Shown here: positions 34,735 to 43,018 of the stretch, piece after piece
How the letters are laid out: each line of letters opens with the position of its first letter
Numbering within the stretch: position 1 is the first letter of the stretch
Source of the DNA: Takakia lepidozioides
Taxonomy: Eukaryota > Streptophyta > Takakiopsida > Takakiales > Takakiaceae
DNA length: 64,000 nucleotides
Direction: 5' to 3'
NCBI GenBank assembly: GCA_030704615.1
Contig: CM060732.1
Span: 74,319,053 to 74,383,052 of the forward strand
The notes under the pieces: model-generated
The model's input: the letters and a program-made list of their open reading frames with translations, nothing else
The model's database searches: none
What the model was told of the DNA's origin: nothing
Translations under genes and position numbers: made by a program

Positions 34735-35672
34735 GAGAAGAGGAGTACACGGCTACCTGTCCGAAGGGGCACTGAGCTTCGAATCCCACCCAGACACACA
34801 GTGGGATGTGATGAAGCGATGCTTGTGCAGCAGGATACTCCTTCCCCCAAGAAAGCCCACAATTCCTCTTCACTCTTGAGCCAAAAAGTCACGCGCACGC
34901 TACTGCGTACCACCTTTTCCTTCACCAACAGCGTATGGGCAGGATACGCCTTGGCTTCTTCGGCCTTGTAGAGACTTACTGTTTCACGCCGAAAACACAC
35001 CCCCGGAAAGATCAACACGTCACTGGGACAAAAAGGGAACTCAGAGTCGGGAATACCAGTAATGAGCTCTTTCCAAGTGGGATCCCGGGTAGGGGTTGGC
35101 GGGACTCGAGGCCTTAAATTAGCAAGCAGGATAGATGTACCTCATTTAACCAGTTCCCACAAACGTAGAGGGCTCGGCTTGTTAGGAGGCAGGAAGCTCT
35201 CAAGCTCCACACCCAATTCTCGACTCACAGAGAATTGTGGAATGCCCAAGACAGCCCAACTAAGTTTCTCACCACTCTCCAACTGCTCCTTGGCACTAGC
35301 AAGGGGAATTTGTAGAGTGACTTCCTTGGATTGAAGCTTGAGGAGAAGGCGTGCGGCATAGGCTCCCTGAAGTGACTCGCAAATGCGCCTACTCTGCTCC
35401 CTCTGCTCCGCTTTGGTGTGTATGGGTTTGCAAGCCTCTTTGCGTGCAGTTTCCTCAAAGGTCTTGGCCCAGAACTCCAAGGGCATGTCCAGCAGGAGCT
35501 CAGGCCGTGGAATAGGTTCTCCCTCCGGGTAATCGACAAACACCAGCTGCTCAGGTAACAGGTTGCGTGCAAGCTCACAAATGTAGCGAGATTCCAACGC
35601 TTGAGTCTATTTCAAGCGCGGGACCTCAAATTGATCGAGCTCAAACCAACCACGCTCAGAACTGGAAGCCAT
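34707..35672 (-). pseudogene. extra ORF upstream of gag in the gypsy element
   Basis: A minus-strand reading frame runs from ATG 35672 (MASSSERGWFELDQFEVPRL) to a stop at 34707, about 320 codons, interrupted in frame only by a TAG at about 35609 and a TGA at about 35144. It contains AYAARLLLKLQSKEVTLQIP and WKELITGIPDSEFPFCPSDV, and the C-terminal block SVRVTFWLKSEEELWAFLGE. The composition looks coding and its 3' end overlaps the gag start (34734) in another frame. Typical gypsy elements begin directly with gag, so this is an additional protein of unknown function or an unusual N-terminal gag extension. A (CT)n run lies just upstream of its ATG. Confidence 0.6.
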
Positions 35673-35717
35673 GGTGCTCACTTGCGAAACTCTCAAAACA
35701 CAGAAAAGATCGAGCAG

Positions 35718-35726
<9 letters not shown>

Positions 35727-35758
<32 letters not shown>
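35727..35758. repeat. (CT)n microsatellite
   Basis: About 16 CT units lie inside the gypsy element, in the leader between the 5' LTR and the pre-gag ORF. Confidence 0.9.
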
Positions 35759-35760
<2 letters not shown>

Positions 35761-35884
35761 GCACGACAAACAAGCCGCCATTTTGCCACTACCTCTCCCC
35801 TCAATCATGCAGGATCCCCCGTACACAATCTACTGTTATCAGGTGTTTCGTATGAGCCAAATTCTCTGTTAACAATTTTTATCT

Positions 35885-35901
35885 ACCCGACATCTCCACC
35901 A
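35885..35901 (-). other. retrotransposon primer-binding site
   Basis: The minus strand reads TGGTGGAGATGTCGGGT, beginning immediately after the LTR. It starts with the TGG that pairs with the CCA tail of a tRNA. I cannot name the tRNA without a search; it is not the common plant initiator-Met type (TGGTATCAGAG). Confidence 0.6.
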
Positions 35902-36221
35902 TGATTCCGGCGCTATGGGTTTATTCCCCTTCCTCTACCGGACTTAATCCTATCTGGGGAATGTAGTCGATAGATGGGCCTGGCAGAGAAGACGGAATCT
36001 CACGAAAGGACGCAACTGAGACTTCCAAAGCAGATTTATCCACACACTCAAGCACACCGTTACACCCAGCGTACACTCGTGTAAGACCCAAAAGCCACCA
36101 CCCTCATTGCCACGACAGTGAGGCTTAAATAATATTAGGTCATAATCTAATCCTAGTGCCGCGTGGCACTTACATATAGGCCCCACCAGATGCCCTTCCA
36201 GCATAGCTATAGAAATAAGCA
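35902..36221 (-). repeat. 5' LTR of the gypsy element, possibly truncated
   Basis: It is the direct repeat of 28507-28823. The internal end reads CA on the minus strand and is followed at once by the primer-binding site. At 36221 the similarity stops and a different sequence (the BTB/FAMeT gene fragment) starts. Confidence 0.8.
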
Positions 36222-36720
36222 TTGGGGTATGCAGGGAGCAAAAACTACCGCACAGACAGTGGGCCAAACTATACAGTTATCCTGGGAAGCCATGGGAATC
36301 GACGGCTGAAGTTGTTGGTAGATGGCCAGACAGTGGTTGATGTAGCAGGCATTGTACTCTGCCCATCCAACTTTGAGCGTTATTGGGTATGTATTTTGGA
36401 TGGGACAATTACCGTTTGTAAGGGTGAGCCAGGCAAGGGGATTGTCTACGAGTGGGCAGATACTAATCCCAATTGCAAAGTGCAGTATGTGGGTCTTAGT
36501 AGCTGGGACAAGCATGTAGGATATCGCAATATCTGTGTACGCCCACCAGCGCAAAGCTTTGGGATGCCATCGAACGTGGAGGATCATGGGGTGGGGGGTG
36601 GTTTATCACAGTACTTGGAGTCTATGGAGTTTTCAGATGTACAATTTATGGTGGGGCCTGCAATCCCCCAGGTGGGCGAGGAGGTCAGCCTCCTCATTGC
36701 CATTAATGCCCGTATGTGAT
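36222..36720 (+). pseudogene. fragment of a FAMeT/BTB-domain gene (At2g30600-like)
   Basis: The plus strand reads YTVILGSHGNRRLKLLVDG, ERYWVCILDGTITVCKGEP and VQYVGLSSWDKHVGYRNI, which fits the farnesoic-acid O-methyltransferase-like domain (Methyltransf_FA). It is followed by LSQYLESMEFSDVQFMVG, the start of a BTB domain in plant proteins of this architecture. It has no start codon (the frame opens directly at the LTR edge), the BTB homology fades after about 36665, and a stop follows at 36717. A gene fragment beside the gypsy 5' LTR is therefore the likely reading. The parent gene is not in the window. Confidence 0.6.
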
Positions 36721-37735
36721 CGAACTTTGAGAAATTGAATGGGTTTGTTTATGGAGATAGCAAGGTTGACAATAGCCGTTATAAGGTTCCTATCAGGGTG
36801 ATGGTGGTGGGGGAAATGACTGGCAAAGTGGTTACGGAGTAGGAATGATGCCCTGCGCCATCAGCGAAAACACACATTCTGGCCTATCGCGTACCCATCC
36901 CCTCACTGTCCACTCTGCTCCCACATCCACGCGACACGCGACAAATGGCCCCATCTTCTCAGGGAATGCCCCCACCCCGTTATTCACCAGCTCCGTATCG
37001 CCCGACATAACCATGCGGTATGACGTATTCATAAACTACTGCTACGGCGTAAGGAAACCAGATGGTTTTTGCTCATTAATGCGGGTACCTACCAAGGTCG
37101 CCCTGCAGATCGTACGGTACCAACATGGCTACTCCCGTGTATTTGCCAACCCCACGCATTGTGCACTTGCCTAGCCAGGCTCTGCCCAGACATCCTACTA
37201 GTCCAGGGACTTCCCATAAACGCCCCCCCACCACTACCCCATCCCCAGCCATCACCATACACTTCATAGAATTTACATACTGCCATGACCGCTTCCCCAG
37301 TTCCTCCACCCTCGAAAAATGCCATAAATATGCACCACTTATCCTTGCTATCCGCCGACAGGGTTGGGCCACTGGGCCACTTACCGTCATCACTGCCGGC
37401 ACCATAGGGGACATCCATAATGTCAGCATCTCTGCACTTCAAAATAATTTGAAACTCCCCATCACTTCTATCTATAAATGCTTTAAAGCCATACACCTCA
37501 CGACGCTTCGCTCTCTCACCGCTATCATCACCAATAAGCGACAGCTCGAATCTAATCCACCTTTGGTACCCCCGGGTACCAGGTACCCCAGGTACTGTAG
37601 GTACCACCTCCCCTTGGTTACCCGGTGTCCCCTGGATACCTGTTTTCTCTTTAGGGCCCACCCTCAAAAGGGGGCAGTAGCCGCGAGGTGAAGTGGCTCT
37701 TAGTTACGCCGGCTTCGGCCGGAGTCTTCTCTCTT
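36721..37735. other. unassigned region with a collagen-like minus-strand ORF
   Basis: A minus-strand ORF (37667-37089, 192 codons) begins with a short glycine-X-Y stretch (TGIQGTPGNQG, GVPGTRG) encoded by clustered GGTACC/GGGTACC sequence at 37565-37612. It continues as GFKAFIDRSDGEFQIILKC. A plus-strand ORF overlaps it. Neither is recognised, and the real coding strand cannot be decided. The hairpin repeat copy 2 follows at 37655. Confidence 0.3.
37655..37729 (+). repeat. dispersed repeat with UUCG-type hairpin, copy 2
   Basis: It matches 12330-12395. This copy has the perfect hairpin GCCGGCTTCGGCCGG (5-bp stem, TTCG loop), preceded by CAAAAGGGGGCAGTAGC and followed by AGTCTTCTCTCTT. Confidence 0.7.
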
Positions 37736-37739
37736 CTCT

Positions 37740-39593
37740 CTTTTAGGGCTTCAGCAAATGCAAAAGTTTAATCTAGTGGATGGAATGGACGCTAGGCCAT
37801 GTGAAGCTAATCTACAGCCTGCAGGCTGCAAATGTTGCTTGCTTGGCAAACAAAATAGAATTCCTTTTACAAGTGGTGAAGCAGACAAAGCTTCTAGAAG
37901 CCCTTAGAGTTGGTGCACTCCGATATATGTTTACCCATGAAGAACAACTTTAATTTGGTAGGTTGTAAGTATTTCGTCACCTTCATTGATGATTGCAATA
38001 GGAAGGTATGGTGCTACTTTCTGAAGCAAAACAATGAGGTGCTAAATAAGTTCAAAGAGTTCAAGGTGGGAATAGAAACCTCAAGTGAGTGCAAGCTCAA
38101 GCATCTTAGGAGTGATAATGGAAGAGAATATATTTCGGGTATTTTTCGTCAATACTGTAAGCAAGAGGGAATTCATCAATAGTTCACTGCACCATATACC
38201 CCTCAACAAGATGGGGTTGCTGAGAGGATGAATATAACTTTGATTGAAAGTGTTAGGTATATCCTACATCATGAGGGTCTTGGATACATGTTTTGGGGCG
38301 TAGAAGTAATTGCAACAGCTGCTTACATCATGAATAGATGCCCCAACAAGGCTGTAAATAGGGGCAACACCAGAGGAAGCATGATCAGGAAGAAAACCAT
38401 CAGTTAAGCATCTGCAAGGCTTTGGAAGTGTAGCTTATGTGCACAAGCCTAAAGAAACTAGGTCCAAGCTTGAGCCAAAAAGTGCAAGATGCATTTTTGT
38501 TGGGTACTCAGGGGATGGCAAAAACTTCAGGCTATGGGATCCTGAGATGAGAAGGATGGTGACCAGCCGGGATGTGGTGGTATTTTTGGAGAAAAGCTAC
38601 ATAAGTATCAGAGACTGATGAATAGAAACAAGCCTTGAAAAGGAGCTGCGAATAGAGATATGGAATCCTTTGGAAGCACGAGAGCCAATGAGAGAAGTGG
38701 AGCCTTACCATCCATTGAACCTATGTGGCAAAGTTTCAGCCAAGAAGAGGTGAGCAAATTTGAAAACCCACAATAATCTAGTTTGTAGGAAACTTTGCTG
38801 AGGATGAAATGGCCAACATTTTGGAAATGGAGGAGCGAGCCCAAGAATCTTAAGAAAGCAAGAATAGGAGACCACGCCAAAGAGTGGGAAGCGTCAATGA
38901 GGGATGAGTTGAAGTCTCTGAAGGAGAACAAGACTTGAAGATCAATGGCTACCAGCTTACCACCTAGAAGACAAGCCATTGGTTGTAAATGGGTAAAGTG
39001 GGTCTTCCGCATCAAGTGGAATGCTGGAGGAGAAGTGAAGAGGTACAAAGCTAAATTAGTGCTAAGGGGTATGCTCAAATGTAAGGCATCACTTGATTTT
39101 AATGGAACGTTTGCTCCTATGGCTAATTAAGTTTGTTTCCATTCGCACGTTGTTGACTCTTGGAGCAATCCATGATTTGAAAATAGTACATCAAATGGAT
39201 GTAAAGACTGCATTTCTTAATGATGAGCTCGAAGAAGAAATTAACATGTAATTTCTAGACGGGTTGCAAGTGAAGGAAAATGAGCAAACAAGTCTCTCTA
39301 TGAGTTGAAGCAGACACCACGAGCTTAGTTTCAGAGGTTTGATAATTTCCTAACAAAACATGGATTCCAACGATGTGATTTTGATCATAACATCTATGTT
39401 TTAGGAAATGGAGAGAGAATTTTGATCTTGGCAGTGTACGTGGATGACCGAATCTTGCTTTGCAAAACCTTGGACAAGATAAATGAAATTCAAGATCTTG
39501 TCTTCTAAGTTTCAAATGATAGACCTTAGGGAAGCAAAGTACCTACTAGACATTCAGATCATAAGGGATAGAGCGCAGGGAATATGTGAGTTA
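37740..39593 (+). mobile_element. Ty1/copia retrotransposon relic (internal part only)
   Basis: Degenerate plus-strand blocks appear in the copia order. First come an integrase zinc-finger remnant (CCLLGKQNRIPFTSGEADK, about 37840) and an integrase core (LVHSDI ... YFVTFIDDCNRKVWCYFL ... LRSDNGREYISG; then TPQQDGVAERMN). A post-integrase block (GFGSVAYVHKPKETRSKLE) follows, then reverse transcriptase (CKWVFRIKWN-like, TLLTLGAIHDLKI-like, AVYVDDRIL near 39435, with the usual L changed). There are many frameshifts and stops. LTRs were not found, and similarity ends where the MITE starts. Confidence 0.85.
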
Positions 39594-39876
39594 GAGCATG
39601 CCCAACAGGCACACTATCTGGCGCGCTATCATCAAAATAGCGCGGCCGCCGAGATCGTGCATCCCCATCAGCACTTCTCACAAATTTCGATGAGTGGCGG
39701 GGTAGGTGGTGGGGCCCACGGTCACCTCAGCCTGCGCCATTACTCCCCTTCGATAAGAGTGCGTTGCTGCTAGGGCTCTTGCCAGCTGACGTGCTATCTA
39801 GGTTGCCTACCTCACCATACGCCTTGCGAGCATAGCGATAACGCGGCAGTTTAGTGAGCCTCTGCTGGGCATGCTC
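39594..39876. mobile_element. PIF/Harbinger-like MITE (283 bp)
   Basis: The ends are terminal inverted repeats, GAGCATGCCCAACAG on the left and GAGCATGCCCAGCAG on the right (reverse complement), with weaker similarity continuing inward. The element is flanked by the 3-bp duplication TTA (39591-39593 and 39877-39879). TTA duplications and GAGCAT-type ends are characteristic of plant Tourist/Harbinger MITEs. It has no coding capacity. The interior is GC-rich and has a CGCGCTAT/ATAGCGCG hairpin near 39623-39643. It lies at the end of the copia relic. Confidence 0.82.
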
Positions 39877-39905
39877 TTAGAGTCTCAGAACTCGGTTGTA
39901 ACGCT

Positions 39906-39952
39906 AATCAAGATTCCCATACCCTAGCTATCAGGGCTATGGAATCTTGATT
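39906..39952. repeat. perfect-arm hairpin
   Basis: AATCAAGATTCC and GGAATCTTGATT (12 bp each) are inverted around a 23-base centre whose CATACCCT and AGGGCTATG can pair further. A second small hairpin (GTAAAG/CTTTAC) follows at 39956-39981. There is no coding context. Confidence 0.65.
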
Positions 39953-41140
39953 CGCGTAAAGCCCTCGTTGCAGGACTTTACCTAATACGTAAAAATCCGA
40001 GGAATTTTTCTCTTTGTATTTTCAAGGAGGTTATATAACACAATATTACAATGCAATCCCCCAGATTGGGGATGGGTATCCGAGCAGGTATTTTTGGTGT
40101 AACCTGCCATCAGCCGTCGATCTAAATAAGTCTGGGCTATTGAATTTCTCCAGTTTTTTTACACAAGAAGCATTTTCCTTTGTGGTTTTGGGCCCTTTCA
40201 CCCGGGTGTTCCAGATTTCTTCATAAAGCTAGGCTATATGAGCTACGTGGTGTCATATCCTTGAAGAATTAATTCAAAAATTGTCAATTACTATTGTTCA
40301 TGGAGCTTTAGAAAGTGATTTAAATCGTTGTTTATGAAATATTTGATCTCGAATAATTTTAAAAAAAAAACAATTCTATGGGTGATTGGTTTATTTATTT
40401 TTCATATCCCTCTCCTACTATTCTGTTTTTTGATGATAGACACACCACCAAGAGTGGACTTCCAACCTATTGTTTTAAAAACAGTTGAAGTATTGCACTT
40501 TCAAGGACGAACGCTCACTGCTCTACCACACCCACGACTGTAAATAAATCCCAATAAGACGAAAACTCTTCCGATTTCTGGCCTAAGTTTTTGTCATAAG
40601 AATATGCATGCAATATCCGAGGTCTCCAAAGTTTGAATCACATCTAAAATCATCAACAAACAAAACTGAAAAAATCATCACTAGAAGAAAACTCAAAGAA
40701 GTAAGAAGCACAAGTGAAAGAAATCACAAAGTTATAGCAATTACAAATATGTTGTGACAAATGGACGTGACACAAATGTGCACAATATTGCTTTGGTTGT
40801 TCACTCTCCCATATTATCTTCTCTATCCTTCTAAAATTGTCAAGGTAATGCCTCAATTTCAATTTCAAATGCTAAGTCTCTTTTATCTTTGCAATTTGAC
40901 ACATCCATAAAACCTTCTATGCAAACACAACAATGACCCTTTTAAAAAAAAAATAGACAACAAAATGATAATAACTCAAAAACCAACAATGGAACACCAA
41001 AGCCATCATGTTTTCAATGGCTACCGGCTTTGAATGTATGTTGAACTTAAATGGTTGAGAATTTGTCATCAATTGCGCATATGTTTTGATATCATTATGC
41101 AGCTTTGAATCTCATTTTCTTCTCATTTGCGATGATGAGA
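39953..41140. other. AT-rich region with no recognisable gene
   Basis: Base composition is more AT-rich than the surroundings, with several A or T runs (for example 40361-40370). The short ORFs show no family resemblance. Nothing further is supported. Confidence 0.5.
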
Positions 41141-41169
41141 TTCAGTGCAACCAATATATAGATGTGTTT

Positions 41170-41730
41170 TTCTGGGCCCAAGTGTCCAGTGTCATCTAAG
41201 TCCAAGTGCATCAATGTATGAAGAAAGCCATATCCAATCAGTTTTTTTCTACAGAGATTTGAATCGGAGACCTTTCCCTTTATATCTCCAAGTGCTATCC
41301 TTATATATCCAAGTGTGGATCTCCTATGTCGAGGCTCAAATGCGACCTCTAGGGTAGCTTGTGCTGTTGGCCCAAATGCCCAGTGTCATCTAAGCCCAAG
41401 TGTAAGCCCAAGTGCAAGATCTCATATCTATCCTAGTGCATCTCCTAAGTGATGCCCAAGTGCAACCTCTAGGGTAGCCTGTGCCCGTTGGCCCAAGCGT
41501 CCCCTGTCATCTAAGTCATCTAAGTCTAATGATTTAGCCCTATCTAATCATTTTTTTTTCCACATAGCCTCCCCCTTGTTTTCTCTCCCGAGGCTCCAAC
41601 CATTCTCCCCCACTTTGCTATTTTTCCCAAATTTCCAACGGCCCAATGTCATCTAAGTAAGTTTTTTTTTCCACAGAGCCTACGACCAGATTTGAACCGG
41701 AGACCTTTCCCTTGATATCTCCCCCCTCGA
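41170..41730 (-). repeat. diverged SINE-like repeat cluster
   Basis: A segment beginning with a T-run, then CTACAGAGATTTGAATCGGAGACC and TTTCCCTT (41241-41290), recurs at 41661-41722. On the minus strand both carry GGTCTCCG(A/G)TTCAAATC, close to the RNA polymerase III B box (GGTTCRANNCC). A second segment around ACCTCTAGGGTAGC(C/T)TGTG recurs exactly 120 bp apart (41341 and 41461). I did not find a convincing A box, so tRNA-derived SINE origin is a suggestion. Confidence 0.4.
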
Positions 41731-42021
41731 GACTCCCAGGAATGTCCACTTTGCCATTTTTGCTATTTTTTGTGAATTTCCAGCAACCAAAAGCACTTGA
41801 AATTCCGCATCTCCCTCACCGCTGGTCCAAAAATCATGAGACCAAGCCGGTGCACCCCTCCTCCCTGGGGGCTTTCCAACGCCACCAAGCACCTGCGCTG
41901 CACTGGGCCCGCGGTTTGGGAGATCTCAACGACACTACAAAACAAAACGCTACAAAACAAAACAAACGTCTCGATTCATATATTGATATGAATATATGTA
42001 CAAAGGTTTTTATGTTTCAAC

Positions 42022-42241
42022 ATGGTCCTGGATCAGGTCTTGAACTTGAACTACTACTAGATGGGGTGACAAGGCCCAAATTGGGGGCACTCAGCTACTT
42101 GGAAATGAAACAGGTGACATTTGATCTAGAAAATCCCGGAGAAAAAATTAGCAGAATCCTCAGATTAAACAAACTTGGTGGGGATTCCATCACATTTAGG
42201 ATAGTCATAGTGGCTCACGACACAACTTGCAGCAGATTACA
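42022..42241 (+). repeat. dispersed repeat block B, copy 2
   Basis: It encodes an open stretch LDGVTRPKLGALSYLEMKQV ... GDSITFRIVIVAHDTTCSRL. It is the same sequence as the minus strand of 18190-18397. This copy keeps one frame across the block, so it may be nearer to a source gene fragment. The protein family is not recognised. Confidence 0.7.
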
Positions 42242-42324
42242 TTTCTGCATATCCGGAATGGATTTCTTTCAGGTGAGTCTTGATAGATATTCTTACCCAA
42301 TTCCGTGTCTCTTCCTATCAGCCT

Positions 42325-42668
42325 CATTTGCAAAAGTTTTATGAGTACATTCTCTCTATCACAATGGATTTCCTTTGTAGATATTCACACCCCATTCTAA
42401 GTCTCTTACTTTCTCCTCATTTGCAAATGTCTTATGAGTTCATTCTCTCCCCAAATGAAATCGACAAACTTCCTGCTGTGAAGTAACATTCCACAGCTAG
42501 ATCAAGTCATGCTCCTGTGATTACTTGTTCAAGAATCATAGGGGAGTGGCCATGAGACAGAGAGATTCAAGAGTATAACATGGAGAGTGATAGAACTGAA
42601 GTATCACATTTGAGAGCGAGAGAAACATGAGCATCCTAGGACCACTTTACCGGAAAGTGTCTATTAAT
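42325..42668 (+). repeat. dispersed repeat block A, copy 2
   Basis: It matches 17810-18172. Two sub-units of about 85 bp contain TTATGAGTACATTCTCTCT and TTATGAGTTCATTCTCTCC, followed by ATGAAATCGACAAACT and later GATAGAACTGAAGTATCACA. Here it lies downstream of block B in the same orientation, unlike the 18-kb copy. Confidence 0.75.
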
Positions 42669-43018
42669 GGGCCAATCCCGTTCTGCTCTGAGCTGTGCAA
42701 CACCTGTTTGCTATGCCTCAGACACATTCCATGTGCATTAGTTTCATCTACCCTCTGGAATGTGAGCCATTCCCAAATCAGAAGGCTGAAGAATCCCCCA
42801 CTCCACAATATATACGTTGATGCTGACTGAGTCTTGGGAGCACTTAGGAAAGCTTCATTGACACAGGATGTTCTCCCTATTGCTACACAATACTTCTACA
42901 ACCCGGCTGTCTTAGCAGTCAACAGTATTCAATGTTGACATGGGCAGATCCCTCAAGCTAGCTGTCATAAAAACTTGTTCAATTCCGACACTACACCACA
43001 GAGCTTGGTTACTGAGCC

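Larger units (their letters stand above)
28507..36221 (-). mobile_element. Ty3/gypsy LTR retrotransposon, nearly complete, decayed
   Basis: Two directly repeated LTR segments (28507-28823 and 35902-36221) flank a minus-strand polyprotein in the gypsy order: extra pre-gag ORF, gag with zinc knuckle, protease, reverse transcriptase with RNase H, integrase. A primer-binding site starting TGG abuts the 5' LTR (35901 leftward). The coding region carries several stops and frameshifts, so the copy is probably not autonomous. The LTR ends fit TG...CA on the minus strand. No matching target-site duplication was found outside the LTRs, and the 5' LTR seems truncated where a BTB/FAMeT gene fragment begins. 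Confidence 0.9.

Noticed and set aside
38608-39078. 156-codon minus-strand ORF
   Set aside because: It is antisense to the copia relic, whose plus strand carries the recognisable integrase and RT blocks.
40014-40543. AT-rich ORFs that suggested an organelle DNA insertion
   Set aside because: The translated pieces (for example around 40330) have hydrophobic runs but no stretch I can match to a plastid or mitochondrial gene. A search would be needed.
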